In this document: positions 24,231 to 36,110 of the stretch, piece by piece
Numbering within the stretch: position 1 is the stretch's first letter
How the letters are laid out: every line of letters starts with the position of its first letter
Assembly (NCBI RefSeq): GCF_026745355.1
Contig: NC_079209.1
Coordinates: 18,886,987-18,950,986 of the forward strand
Direction: 5' to 3'
Length of the DNA stretch: 64,000 nucleotides
Source of the DNA: Beta vulgaris subsp. vulgaris
Lineage: Eukaryota; Streptophyta; Magnoliopsida; Caryophyllales; Amaranthaceae
Notes under the pieces: generated by a model
What the model was told of the DNA's origin: nothing
What the model saw: only the letters and a program-made list of their open reading frames with translations
The model's database searches: none
Translations under genes and position numbers: made by a program

Positions 24231-24558
24231 GTAATCCTCATGACTCTATATGAAGCCAGGGTGGTGATAGTGCGCTTGAAGAGTTTTAGAGTAGGCTCAC
24301 AGTTTGTTCCTGCATTAGGCGCTCGATAGTTATAATCTCTCGATCGGTCATGAACATAATCGAGTTGACCTCTTGTAAGTTTTAAGAAATGATTGTAATC
24401 TTCATGATTCTAAATGAAGTCGGGGTGGTGACAGTGCACTTGAAGAGTTTTAGAGTGTAGGCTCACAATTTGTTCCTCCATTAGGCGCTCCAAAGTTATA
24501 ATATCACGGACGGTCATGAACAAAATCGAGTGGACCTCTTGCAAGTTTCAAGAAATGA
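24231..24558. repeat. Tandem duplication, 164 bp period
   Basis: The segment beginning GTAATC(C/T)TCATGA at 24231 repeats at 24395. Shared internal phrases include GAAGAGTTTTAGAG, GCATTAGGCGCTC / CCATTAGGCGCTC and CGGTCATGAACA. Internal minisatellites of this kind are common in Tat/Ogre elements. Confidence 0.8.
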
Positions 24559-24769
24559 TTCTTGCAATGAGAAATGGAGATGAGAGATGGGAATGGGACA
24601 TGGAAGAATGAAAATGAAAATGTGAATTGATTAGAAATGAGTATGTTTTTGCACTAGTATGGACTTCATCATAAAGAACACATGGGCTTAACTATATGCA
24701 AATGCAGACATGATCTGAACTAGACTGGACTTGATGACTGGGTTCTCGTGATGATAAGAGAGACTAAAC

Positions 24770-25190
24770 TTTGAACTTACGGGTGAGAAACTAGGCTAGA
24801 CTTTAAGGAAGGTTGGACAATAAGGGAGACTAGACTCTTAACTTAAGGCAAGCATGCTAGGCAACTAAACTTTGAACTTATGGGCGAGCAAGCAGGCTAC
24901 ACAACTAGACTTCAGAACTTACATTAGACTAAGTAAGCCAGACTCAAAAATTGCTTATGTGGACTTACGGGATGCTAGATTTTGAATTTACGGGTGAGCA
25001 AGCAAGATAGACTTTAAGGAAGGCTGGACAATAAGGGAGACTAGACTTTTAACTTAAGGCAAGCAGGATAGGCAACTAGACTTTGAACTGACGAAGGAGC
25101 AAGGTGGCTAGACAACTAAACTTCGAAATTTACATTAGACTAAGTAGGCTAGAATTGCCTATGTGGACTTATGGAATACTAACTTCTCTA
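24770..25190. repeat. Tandem duplication, 211 bp period
   Basis: TTTGAA(C/T)TTACGGGTGAG at 24770 recurs at 24981, with matching downstream phrases ACTTTAAGGAAGG, GGACAATAAGGGAGACTAG and ACATTAGACTAAGTA. Confidence 0.8.
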
Positions 25191-26697
25191 GGCTTAGGGG
25201 GTTGCGATTATGGTCTTACAGGGATGATTAGCTTCGCTAAACTCGAGGATTTGGCTAGTTATGGATCTATGAAATGACCAGCTGCACTAGACTTAAGGGA
25301 TTTGCGCCATTATTGACTTAGGGGGGAGTTGGACTTGACTAGAGCCTACATGGAGATGCAAACTAGATCTAGGATATGAACAGGACCGAAATGGACCGAA
25401 GTTTAAACTAGATTAACATATAGCTTTCACTTAGACGGAGAGATTCATATGGATTGACAGTGGAAATGGACTAGGATTGGACTTAGAATATAATAGGTTG
25501 GGATTAGACTTGGACTAGGATTGACATAAACTACGGTTCACATAAAGATGCAAATGGGCCTAGATTTTGGGATGGACTCGACTTGCATGGGCCTAAGATC
25601 GACACTAATGCGAGCGGGCCTAATATAAATGCATGGACTCAAATTGAGATTGACCTAAAAAAAATATTAAATGAATACAAGAATTGGGTTGCTTGGATTG
25701 GATTGTAGGTGTTTGGATCAAGTTTAGAATTTTCGAAATTTGTTTTTGAAACGAACTCCTTTTATCTATCGCTAGGAAAAGATGATGGATTAATTTTGAA
25801 ATTATTTATTGTTGAATAGTTCATATGATTAGTAAATTTTTCAAAAAAGTATAATATACGAGGGTGTAGAATCGATTTTGAAAATGTAAGTTTTTTAAAT
25901 TAATTGAATATGGTAAGATAGGATCGATAGGAAAGATTAATTGGACACCAAGGAGAAGGAAGACATGCATGATGATTCTAACTCTACCATGACCAATTTT
26001 CTAGATGCACTTTTTTTTAGGACAGGCTCGACCTTGCATTAAAGGACTGATTTTTATGCTCGAATTAGGTGAGACATTAGAATAACCATGCTTTACGCGA
26101 ATGCAGATAGACAGACATAGGATCGAGCAAGCACCATGACGACTAAATTGAAAATAAGCATGCTATGCACTAACTGCGTGTCGCGCAACATTGCTACGCG
26201 CGACACATAGACGTGCATCTGGCGTGGGATTGGTGTAAAATTGCAACCACATGCAAATGTCATGTAACATGAATGCAAAAGTTCCAACATAAAGTCCAGT
26301 TCCATGTTAAAACTATGCCAAGGATTAGGTTAAGTTTGAAAGGATCCATGAGTAAGAGATTGATCCCACGCTTTGTACCCCTACTTAAAGAGGTGGCCAC
26401 GTGTAAGATGCACTCCAGTTCTCAACTCAAGAACAAGAGAACAATGTCATGGTTGGGTAGGTTTGCTTATAACTAAGATCCAACAATACCGCTCAGGAAG
26501 CTTTTTGGAAGGACAAAGCGCAAACCCCCCGTGGGTGACCTCACACATAGAAGAATGAGGCAAGGTTGATTCTCCTTATGGTGGCTTAAAGAATAGCCAC
26601 ATATATATGCAAAATTGTAATGTCATTCTAAGGCATAAAAAGAGTATAAATCGCATCTTCAAGTTTAACCCACTCCGTAATTTTTTTTAAAAAAAAA

Positions 26698-26721
26698 TTC
26701 TCCCCAATGGAGTCGCCAAAT
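26698..26721 (-). promoter_or_regulatory. Primer-binding site of the Tat/Ogre-like element
   Basis: On the minus strand: ATTTGGCGACTCCATTGGGG, directly after the LTR end CTACA. The form TGGCGACTCC is the usual Ogre/Tat primer site, reported as complementary to a tRNA-Arg 3' end. It fixes element orientation. Confidence 0.75.
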
Positions 26722-28187
26722 TGTAGACGTGTTTTTATTCTGCCTACGCGGGATGAGCCCGTATTTGACTACCTCATTGTAAAGGTTTATTGAAAATGTT
26801 TTTCAAGTCGCCAACAAGTCTTTAAAAAGAGACTCATAAACCTAATTGGATAAGGGAAATCGTAAGGACAACTTACGAACTTATCCAACGTAGAATTCCC
26901 CGTCATGACTCCATAGATGGTCAATGAACCAAAAATCGAGTTCAGGGTGAGGCTACTAATATGGTAAGGAACCACATTCGCCCATTGCTGGCTCTACTTA
27001 ATATTGATTCATGTCATTTTTTATGCAGAAGAATAAGCAAATAATATTTTCACACACCCTAAAAATAATCAGTCTAGGTTGATTCTAGAAACACATAAAA
27101 GACTTTTTTAGTGGTATGTTATTAATCAAATTACTGGGAACCTAGATTCCCATATTGTATGATTTAGTTAGAACAGTTCTTTAGGTCTTGGAGTAGCAAA
27201 ACATACACGTGGGGTTATGAAAGCATTACACCAGGACAATCATAAAGCATTCATAGGCATATGAATAATAATTGAATAAAACAAAGAAGAGGCAATAGAA
27301 TGTGCAAAGGCAAAATTATAATATTAAAGATTTACATCACGAAAGAAATAGTTACTAACATCAATATAAAAATAAAGAATTTCTTCAACGACCATCAGGA
27401 ATATACCGTGGCTTGAGTGTGTGAGGCTGACAACCTTCGGGGCGAGCAATCGTTAAGCCTAAAGGAAACTATGTGTGTATGTATGTGTGTGTATGTTAAA
27501 AAGTATGAGTTTTATTGGGAGGTTTTGTAGAGAGGTTTCGTAAAATATGAAAGTCGTAGTGTGTTGTGTGTGGAAAAACCGCTTGAAAACCGTACGAAAA
27601 TGAAGACATATAGGGAAAAGGAAACTGCGGGTCACGCATGGGATGCGCCTGGCGCAGTTTGACGCACAATCACACTTGTCAGACGAACATTAGTGCATTT
27701 GACACATCATACCCAATTAGATTCGTACACGTGGTACATGCTTTAAAAAAGATAAGAAAGAAAATTGTGTGTCGCGTATAGGAGTGCGCTAAGCACATCA
27801 CTTTGTGTGACACATAATGCCACATGTCAACTGCAGATCGGCGCACCGGATATAGGTGGAGAATGCTGCACTTGACACACTTTCTTTTTTCTTTTGACTC
27901 CTTAAATCCGATTTTAATTATGAGAATGTCTTTGAAACTATTTATTTGTTAAACTAAAATTGTTAACTATCATGAATAATTAATCGCTGGGCTTTTTCAA
28001 AGAATTGGACTTAAAATAAATTAATTCTCAGGAATAATGTATTTGGCTTTAAAATAAGATTGTAACACTTTTCAAAATAGTTTTGGGATGGCTTTTAGAA
28101 CTGTTATTCCCTTGGATCGGACCGATTAAGTCCGCAGTGTGTTCATTGTCATATCCTTAAATGGGGAGACACAATTATCAGTCTACA
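26722..28187 (-). repeat. Right (5') LTR of the Tat/Ogre-like element
   Basis: Starts TGTAGACGTG next to the primer-binding site and ends ...GTCTACA two bases before the chromovirus LTR. The left LTR continues differently after the shared ACAATTAT phrase, so this LTR may be cut short by the chromovirus insertion rather than ending naturally at 28187. Confidence 0.6.
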
Positions 28188-28189
28188 AC

Positions 28190-30654
28190 TGTAACACCCC
28201 GATAATTCTCTCTTTCCAAACTATCTTTTCAATATAAAACATAGAGAATTACCAAAGCATTATCGCCCTTGTGATAATGTATCGGCTTATTTAGAATTTT
28301 GCAGCGGAAAACATATAACTAAACTTCATGCTTTAATATAATAAATAAATAAGTACTTAAAACCAAACACATTATAAATGTCTACTTCAAACCAAACTTA
28401 TTATGATATGTTCAACTAAGGTAGTAAATATGATAATATGTTACACAAGCTCTCCATTCCCAAATTCCTAGTGATGCAACATCTGCGAATCTGTAATGTC
28501 AATGCTCTAAAGAATATGCTCATTAAAATGGGTCATCACATGATCAATAAAGCAAAGCCATGATCAACAATCACAAACAAAGCACGTAATCAGCAAAGCT
28601 GAATGCTACATAGTATTACATAAGCATTCCAAACATGATACTAATGAATAATATGCATGGATAAATAATAATATAACAATATAACATTTTGCAGATAACT
28701 TCTACTGAACTAAACTTTAATCATCTTTTCATTACTTTTATGTAATAGTTATTGGACCGAGTTGTCTTATCTAAACTTGCCTTCACCTAGGAAGACGAAA
28801 TACGAGCGCGACTCCGTATTCCAGAATGACTTGCGATATCGAGGAACCTTTAAGAAATAGGAATGGTGATCAATCCATTTCCCAGAAAAAGTCATGGCAC
28901 GCTCACCATGTACTCCAACTCCTGTTTGTCCAACTCTAGACGTGCACCAGTATAAAGTTTATTACTATCCAAGTTACACTTTACGTGATTTACAATTTAT
29001 TACTTGTTATGACACACATAAGTAACACAAAAATATCAAATCAAACATTCATTACTGAACTTTTCTTTTATCTTAGGATTCAATGAGTGATCACACAACT
29101 TACAATCCAAGATAACTTTCTTTAATTTCAATGCTTCTTAATTTGTTGAACCTAGCCAACAATCAATCGTACCTTATAATGTAGTGAAATTAATACTGTA
29201 AGGGAACACATGATTCAACATGATTCAATCTCAACAATATATTAATTCCCCCATGTGAATTAATAACTAATGTTCCCATCCACATATTTGCATCAATATT
29301 TCATTCATACAAACATGATAACTTTTAACTCATAATCAACATGTTTGCACACATGCATAAAACATGTAAAATCTAATTATAATATAAATCACATATGAAC
29401 TTGCAAAGTTCCTATACATGATACTAAAACTTTTCCTTCTTAAATCATGATACCATATCGCATAACACATATGTATGTACGTATCTTGTGTAAACAAGCT
29501 AATAGGCCACCTTTAATCACTTCTATCCAGATACAACAACTTTAAATACTTTAAATCCTCTTTAAAAATATTCAAAAGTTTTTTTTACCATTAAAACTTC
29601 TATCACTTTTAATATCTAGCATAGTACTAACATACTAGTGATTAAAATCCTTAAAACTCCATTATTAAAGCCCTTTCTAAAATTCCAGCAACTTATAAAA
29701 TTATAAAACTCTCTTTAAACATACTTAAACATGCTTAAATTCATAATTTAAATCAATCCATAGTTTATAACATGCTAATATGATTTTCCAATATTTAACA
29801 CCCTAAAAATCCATGCTTTGGTAATTAAAAACTCTATTTAAAAATAATAATCAAATCTGAAATTTTATTCTTTTAATACATAATATAATATATAACCTAA
29901 GATTAATCATTAAAATAGTAAATTAAAGGTATTAATCATGATTAGTAGTAAAATAAAACATAAAAACATGATCTTAAATCAAAACTTGAGGAGGAAGAAA
30001 AGAAGTTAACCAACAAATCAATGAACAAGCAAGAACAAGGTGCCGAAAATACAGCAGCACACTTAACAACAACGGGGCACACGGAGGATGTGAATTATGG
30101 AGGTGTGGGGACGTTTCTTGGCGAAGAAGAAACCGTTACTTGAAGAAGAAGAAAGAAAAATTGAGAGAATAAGAAAACAGAATAATCGTGAGGAGAGAGA
30201 AAACTAAGGGGGCCGACTGCTTTGTTGTGAGGAGAAAGAGAATAATTTTTTTTGTGTGGTAAAATAATTGAGTTTAAGTATTTATAAAGAGGCTTTTCCT
30301 TCTGGGCTTAGGAAAAGAAGATTGAGTTCAAATAAAGTTTGATGATGAGTAAGATTAATTAATTAGAACTCCTAACATCAATAGAAATCATTTTTCTAAT
30401 CCACTTAGAAATTTTAGGTTCCTCAAGCCCATATAAACTTCTTTTCCAAATCAAATTAGTATTTCAGACATTTTTCAAAGCATGCCTTAAAAAAATATTT
30501 GAAGTTCCTTAAATCCTTAAAATAATTCATTTGACTTTCAAAATAGTCAACCTTCTTTAAATAAATAAATCATTCCAAACCAAATTATGTTTAAATATAA
30601 ATATATAAATACTAAAATATATTTATAAAATCCATAAAATTATGGGGGATTACA
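28190..30654 (-). repeat. 3' LTR of a chromovirus (Ty3-gypsy), 2465 bp
   Basis: On the minus strand it begins TGTAATCCCCC and ends GGGGTGTTACA. It is preceded by a polypurine tract (AAGAGGGGTAGGC at 30655-30667 on the minus strand), marking it as the 3' LTR of the minus-strand element whose coding region follows to the right. It belongs to a different subfamily from the LTRs at 7905 and 19962. No second LTR is found at the other end. Confidence 0.8.
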
Positions 30655-30999
30655 GCCTACCCCTCTTAAAAGAAGTTTTGTCCCGAATCTTAATACAAAA
30701 AACTCACATATTTTCAAAAGTTTGAAACTCATCCTTCATTTGAAAAGTATTGTGCCACTTATGTGCACACTTTTACTAACTTAAAATACTTGTGTTACTT
30801 ATGAACACATTTTCTTATGCGGAGAATCTACTTCTTTTGCACCAACATGTGCAAATAGCCAAAAATAGGCATAAAAATCACATAAAAAATGGCAAAAAGC
30901 GCGAAATTCTATCGCATTCTATCCCCCTTAAAGAAAACGAGTTACGCCCTCGCAACTCACCTCAAGGAACAAAATCTGGATATTTCTATTTCACCTCAT

Positions 31000-31336
31000 C
31001 TTTGGCTTCCCACATTGCCTCTTAAGACTCGTGGTTAGACCAAAGTATTTTCACGAAGTGGACGTCCTTATTGCGTGTACTACACATTTTCCTGTCGAGA
31101 ATCTTGACAAGTCTTTCCTCATATGTGAGGCTACTATCGATTTGGATCCGTTTAGGCTCTAGGAAATGACGCTCATCAGGAATATATCGTTTGAGTTGGG
31201 AATTATGGAACACATCATGCATCTTTTCAAACTCCATTGGCAATGGCAATCTATAGGCGACTTTCCCAATTCGCTCCAAAATCTCATATGGGCCTACATA
31301 CTTGGCACTTAACTTGCCCTTTTTCCCAAGTCTCAT
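31000..31336 (-). pseudogene. Chromovirus integrase C-terminus and chromodomain, stop-interrupted
   Basis: Encodes [20 protein letters not shown], the integrase C-terminal GPY/F-type module, then LVKILDRK...[13 protein letters not shown], the start of a chromodomain. In-frame TAA (31022-31024) replaces a codon; beyond it the same frame still reads EAMWEAKDEVK, the end of the chromodomain with its conserved W-E-A. Chromodomains in these elements guide integration towards heterochromatin. The intact family form is one polyprotein, so this stop and the deletions upstream make it non-functional. Confidence 0.75.
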
Positions 31337-31632
31337 GTGGGTGATACTTTCAAGAACACCTTATCACCTATTGCAAACTCATCCTCGCGTTGTTTCAAGT
31401 TAGCATAACTTTTTTGCCTCTCCTGCGCAACTTGAATTCTAGCCTGAATCAGACTTACATTCTTGATGGTTTCCTTAATAGACTATGTCCCCAAGACTAT
31501 ATTTTCACTAAAGTCATTCCAACAAATGGGACTTATACACTTCCGTCCATATAATGCCTCAAAATATGTCATCTTAATGCTCACATGATAGCTATTGTTG
31601 TAAGAAAACTCAATCAGGTCTAATTGGTCCTC

Positions 31633-32394
31633 TCAACTACCTTGAAAATCAATAGCACATGCTCTCAACATATCCTCCATGGTCTGGTTAGTCCTCTCAG
31701 TCTGACCATCAGTCGCAGGGTGAAAGACTGTACTCATCTTCAATGATGTCCCAAGATTTAATTGGACCTTTTTCCAAAATTTCAAAAGAACCCTAGAATT
31801 TCGATCAGAATTGATATACTTTGGAACTTCATGCAGTCTCACCACATGCCTAATGTACTTTTTAGCAATTTGCTTCTTTTTCCATGTCTCCTTAATGGGT
31901 ATAAACACAACGGATTTGGTCAATCTATCCACAATAACCTAAGTAGTATCATTACCACTCCTCGTTCTAGGTAAAGCAGTCACAAAGTCCATAGTAATAG
32001 AATTTCACTTCTATCCAGGAACGTCTAAGGATTGAACCTTCCCCATGGGTCTCTTATGATCTATCTTTACCTTTTGACAGGTTAGGCATTTAGACACATA
32101 TTCGGCTATCTCTTGCTTCATGTTTGGCCACCAATAGATACCCTTAAGGTCTTTATACAACGTGTCACCCTTAGGGTGCACATAATAGGGAGTGTTATGC
32201 CCTTCTTCCATAAGACGTCTCTTAAGGTCATTGCATTTTTGTGGTACACACCACCTCCCCTTAAACCTTAAACTCCCATCATCATGAATCTTAAAGTCGA
32301 CTTTCTTACCTTGCTTCATTTTCTCCTTGATCTTATCTAGGTGCTCATCCCCAACTTGATCCTCTTTGATCTCATCGAAAACTGACAACCCCAA
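31633..32394 (-). pseudogene. Chromovirus integrase (zinc-binding and catalytic core), disrupted
   Basis: The right part (32011-32394) encodes the HHCC zinc-binding module: EGHNTPYYVHPKGDTLYKDL ... WWPNMKQEI ... CLTCQKVKIDH. The left part (31633-31932) holds core motifs MDRLTKS (first Asp), INSDRNSRVLLKFW (second Asp) and HPATDGQTERTNQTMEDML (Glu). Stops and frameshifts separate the two parts and the tail. The catalytic residues survive, but no continuous protein can be made. Confidence 0.8.
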
Positions 32395-32416
32395 ACATAA
32401 AGCGCTCAGTCTTGCC

Positions 32417-33267
32417 TCACTTTCCCCAAGATTTAAGATTTCTAGGCTCAGCCTTTGCGATCCTATTCATTAAGTCCATAAATATAGCAGGAGCATTGGT
32501 TAATCCAAATGGCATCACAGTGAACTCATAGTGACCATAACATGTTCTAAAGGCATTCTTAGTTACATCCTTATCAGCGACCATCAATTGGTGATATCTT
32601 GAACGCAAGTCAATCTTCGAGAACATACTCGCTCCATTCAAGTGATCGAATAGGTCATCTACTCTAGGTAAAGGATACTTGTTCTTGATGGTTACATTGT
32701 TTAGTTCCCTATAGTCAATACACATCCTCATGCTTCCATCATTTTTCTTCACAAATAACACAGGAGCTTCCAAAGGTGATGCACAAGGCCTAATATAGCC
32801 TTTATCCAATAGTTCTTGCAATTGCATCTTAAGCTCACTCATCTCAGGAGGTGCCATTCTATAGGGTGCCTTAGATATAGGTGCAGTTTCAGGAACTAAG
32901 TTTATGGTGAATTGAATAGCTCTCGCAGGTGGCATACCTGAAATCTCACTTGAAAACACATCCATAAACTCGTTCACAATTGGAACATCTTCAAGCTTCA
33001 CTCCAACTTCCTTACTCACATCCTGCACACTACAGAAGAATAATTCACACCCCTTTTTATCAACTTCCTTACTTGCATCGCAGAAATAACGCCAAATTTA
33101 TTAGGCTTCCCAAAACGTCTATAGGAGGTCAATTTTCCCAAAGGGTTTCTCAACACTACCTTCTGAACCTCACAGTCGGTGTTAACCTTGTAAAGACTTA
33201 ACCAGTTCATCCTAAGAGTCACATCCAGGTCTCCGAAATTGAATTCTATTAAGTCATGGAAATACAC
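32417..33267 (-). pseudogene. Chromovirus protease-RT spacer and N-terminal reverse transcriptase, internally deleted
   Basis: 33016-33267 encodes the conserved segment DLDVTLRMNWLSLYK ... [20 protein letters not shown], and a frameshift leads into RT at 33028: [44 protein letters not shown] (first catalytic Asp) and [19 protein letters not shown]. Immediately after MNRI the frame jumps to [13 protein letters not shown], normally found beyond RNase H. The FIDD/YVDD active site and the whole RNase H are therefore absent. Confidence 0.85.
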
Positions 33268-33269
33268 AA

Positions 33270-34619
33270 TCTCATATCTTCAAAGGCGAATTTCTAAACA
33301 ACTTGGTACACCATATGATCTCCCTAGTAGGAATATTCATAGACAAGTCAATCTCTTCATAATCTACTAACCTCAGACTCTTTAGGACAGATGATGTCAC
33401 AAAGGATAAGTTGCCCCCGAATCAAACAATGTGTTAACAAGGACTGAGTTGATAAAAAAAAATTACCAGAAACTACGTCGGGAGATTTCTTAGCTTCATT
33501 CCGACTCATCACGTACAGTTTACCTACTGGCTTATTGTGGTTGGGATTCTCACTTGCAGGCTTACTATAGTTCCCCTGGTTGCTCTATTGTCCTACAGAC
33601 TTAGGACCTTGGTTTCCTGACTGGTTGAACCCTGATCTGACCTGATTTTCTGACTGGTTGAACCCTGATCTGACCTGATTTCCTTTTCCATGGCCTTTCT
33701 GCTTCTTACTCAACTTAGAGTAACACCCGTACTCCCTATGACCCTTGTATTGGTAGTAGTTACAAGTTACTAGGTCTCCCTTACAGTCTCTCCCAGGGTG
33801 GTTTTTGTCACAGCTCTTGCAGTGATGAACTCTTTCAGGCCGACACTTATTGCGGTTATCCTGGTTGTTTCTCTCTTGGAAATTCCCATTACCATTCCGG
33901 TTTCTCTTGAAAATCCCTTGGTTTCCCCCAGCATTAAAGTCTTTTCTTTTCTCACCTACCAGAATATTCTTCTTATCCCTCCTCGACTATGGTCCAGAAA
34001 TATGGGCTGGTCTCCCATACACAATATCTAGGAATGTAAAGTCTCACCTCCTAATACCAACTGCATCTCATCAGTCAACCCTTGCTTAAACCTTTGAGCC
34101 TTCAACTCCTCAATGATTACAACCTTCGGTGTAAATCTCGACAGTGCTATGAAATTGCCGTAATACTCAAAGATGGTCATACTACCCATCCTAAGGTTAA
34201 TGAATTTTTGGGCCTTTTGCTTCCTCATAAACACAGGGTAAAACTTCCCTCTCAAGGCAATCACAAAAGCATCCCAATCAAATCCCTCCACAGCACTCAG
34301 TCTAGCTCTACTCTCCCTCCACAGCACTCAGTCTAGCTCTACTCTCCCTCCACCATAATACAGCCTCATCCTTAAGGTACAACACAGCCTGATCCACTCT
34401 CATATGCTCAAGACAGTTCACAGCCTCAAAGAGTTTCTCAAACTCCCTAATCTAGTTTTTTAGGAAGGTTGGATCATCTTGCCCCTTATAATATGGTGGC
34501 TTAACCTTAGCTAGCCTTTCAAACACATCCCCAGCAGTCTTAGAACGCCTAGCTCTCTCCTGAGTCAATTTTTCCGCCAAGAGGCAAATAGCAGCAGCTA
34601 GGTCGTTGTTGTTAGCCAT
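33270..34619 (-). pseudogene. Chromovirus gag (capsid and zinc knuckles) plus protease remnant, disrupted
   Basis: The start ATG is at 34617-34619 (MANNND). Capsid features appear at 34028-34327: GFDWDAFVIALRGKFYPVFM, LRMGSMTIFEYYGNFIALSR. A 31 bp tandem duplication at 34291-34352 shifts the frame and a TAG lies upstream of it. One zinc knuckle is intact in spacing (CKSCDKNHPGRDC, near 33800); the next reads CNYYQYKGHREYGC, with the second Cys replaced by Tyr. The region 33270-33520 is a decayed protease zone. Confidence 0.75.
34291..34352. repeat. 31 bp tandem duplication inside chromovirus gag
   Basis: Two identical 31 bp units (34291-34321 and 34322-34352). Because 31 is not a multiple of three, the copy shifts the gag frame. 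Confidence 0.9.
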
Positions 34620-35134
34620 CCTACTTCATGACCTGAAAGTAATATAACTCAAATTTAGGTTCCAGTATGACTTATATGCCCATCTAAGAAGGCAACATTT
34701 GATTTGATCAATCAAGATCGCATTAACAAATAATTTCTCAAACAGTTCCAAGTTCAACATAAAATGTTCTCTAGTAATCACATAATCATTCATGGAGATA
34801 TTATTCACATCAAAACATACAAGTGGAAACAATCAAGAATTTAATAACATAATAAAAAAATTAAATAATAAAAAGATTCACATCACGTGCCCAGAATTAA
34901 TTCTTGCTCACTCATATAAATAAATAATACTTTTATTCCTCCAAAACGGGGTATTATTAAATAATTGTTACTATAACGTTATATTTTCCTAAAACAATGG
35001 TACTATAAAACAGTTCTAATCACTGTTGGCCAACTATCCAACATTATTATATCAATATACTATATTATTTCTCTAATCATAGATATATAAATAATAACCT
35101 AAAGTACCATATTATCAACTTTGTCCCTAGATTC

Positions 35135-35380
35135 CTAGTGTTGTTCAGGCATGAAGATCTCATCTTCAGTCTCATCTACATCCCCCTCATAATAATCCAC
35201 ATATGTCCTTTGTCGTTTTGATCTCCTTGTGGGTTGAGGCTCTCCATCCTCAGACTTAGTCTCAGTTTCACATCTAAAGAATGCATGGTAATTATCCTGT
35301 CTGGTCTGGACCCTAGCATGATCGAACTCCACAACGAGCTCATCGTCGCTAGTGTAACCTGATCGCAATATTTTACGCAT
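35135..35380 (-). CDS. Unrecognised acidic ORF in the chromovirus leader
   Basis: An 81-residue frame upstream of gag on the element's strand. It has a basic patch (PTRRSKRQRTYVDYY) followed by an acidic tail (EGDVDETEDEIFMPEQH). I do not recognise it. It could be a leader ORF or a captured fragment; no intact homologue is visible in the window. Confidence 0.3.
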   Translation of the reverse strand: MRKILRSGYTSDDELVVEFDHARVQTRQDNYHAFFRCETETKSEDGEPQPTRRSKRQRTYVDYYEGDVDETEDEIFMPEQH

Positions 35381-35417
35381 AGTTCATTCTAAACTGGTAT
35401 AATCTTTATCATTAACA

Positions 35418-36110
35418 GGTAATTAAGTAATTTTTCTAAGCATCCGTAAGAGTTCGACTAGCATAGTAAATTACATGAGTTTCTTTATTTACCTTTTGAC
35501 TAGGTACTGCACCAACAGCATAGTTAGATGCATCACAGATAACTTCAAAAGGCAAAGAAAAATTAGGGGGCTGCACTATAGGTGCTAACACAAGCAACAA
35601 TTTTATCTTTTCAAAAGACTCAACACATGATTGATCAAAAGTAAAGGTGATATCTTTAGCAAGAATATTGGTGAGAGGACTAACAAGCTTGCTAAAGTCT
35701 TTAATGAATCTCCTATAAAAACCTGCGTGGCCTAGAAAGGATCTAACATGCTTAATAGAAGTAGGAATAGGAAGATTAGAGATGATATCAACTTTAGCTT
35801 TATCGACTTCAATACCTTTCTTTGAAATCCTATGACCTAAAACAATACCTTCCTTAACCATAAAATGGCTCTTTTCCTAACTCAGAATAAGATTTACCTC
35901 TTCACATCTTTTTAATACAGCCGTCAAGTTACCTAAACACTCATCAAATGAAGACCCGAAAATAGAGAAATCATCCATAAACACCTCTAAAAATTTGTCA
36001 ACCATATCACAAAAGATTGACATCATACATCTTTGGAAAGTAGAAGGTGCATTGCATAACCCAAAAGGCATCATTCTAAATGCTAGTCACGGAACTAAGC
36101 TTCCTATAAT
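35418..36110 (-). pseudogene. Athila-like reverse transcriptase palm and RNase H start
   Basis: 35877-36074 encodes MMPFGLCNAPSTFQRCMMSI and VFMDDFSIFG (active site FMDD). 35436-35861 continues with VLGHRISKKGIEVDKAKV, FLGHAGFYRRFIKDFSK and the RNase H opening VICDASNYAVGAV and YYASRTLTDA. A TAG replaces the usual Gln after TDA; the frame then still reads KNYLIT before the deletion junction. Near 36084 an internal deletion joins CIDYRKLSSVT to MPFGL and removes the first catalytic Asp region. Confidence 0.8.

Larger units (their letters stand above)
22380..26697 (-). other. Internal region of the Tat/Ogre-like element, largely non-coding
   Basis: Between the solo LTR and the primer-binding site no reverse transcriptase, integrase, protease or gag motif could be recognised on either strand. 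It contains several imperfect tandem repeats listed separately. Sequence near 26340-26600 is the reverse complement of the leader found in units A-C, which identifies it as the leader of the same family. Confidence 0.55.
16618..28187 (-). mobile_element. Tat/Ogre-like LTR element without recognisable gag-pol (LARD-like), heavily nested
   Basis: Two related LTR blocks face each other: 16618 to about 19961 (interrupted) and 26722-28187. Both start on the plus strand with TGTAG(A/G)C(G/A)T and share the segments around ATTGTAAAGGTTT, GTCGCCAACAAGT, GATAAGGGAAATCGTA and ACCGTGGCTTG. A primer-binding site directly abuts the right LTR at 26698-26721, placing the 5' LTR on the right and the element on the minus strand. 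The internal part (22380-26697) shows no recognisable protease, polymerase or integrase, so it resembles a large retrotransposon derivative. Insertions: CACTA at 16670, CACTA-like at 18034 and a solo LTR at 19962. Outer ends are inferred; no matching target duplication was confirmed. Confidence 0.6.
30655..35417 (-). mobile_element. Chromovirus internal region, decayed and missing its 5' LTR
   Basis: Going leftward the minus strand encodes leader, gag, protease/spacer, the first part of reverse transcriptase, integrase zinc-binding and core domains, and a chromodomain-like tail, then the polypurine tract. The second half of reverse transcriptase and all of RNase H are deleted at about 32440. 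At the right end (about 35417) the sequence passes straight into Athila-like polymerase with no LTR, so the 5' LTR has been lost. Confidence 0.8.

Noticed and set aside
24000..25700. Possible CRISPR-like or satellite array
   Set aside because: Repeats are long (41-211 bp), only two units each and diverged; no short direct repeats with unique spacers. Eukaryotic retroelement context.
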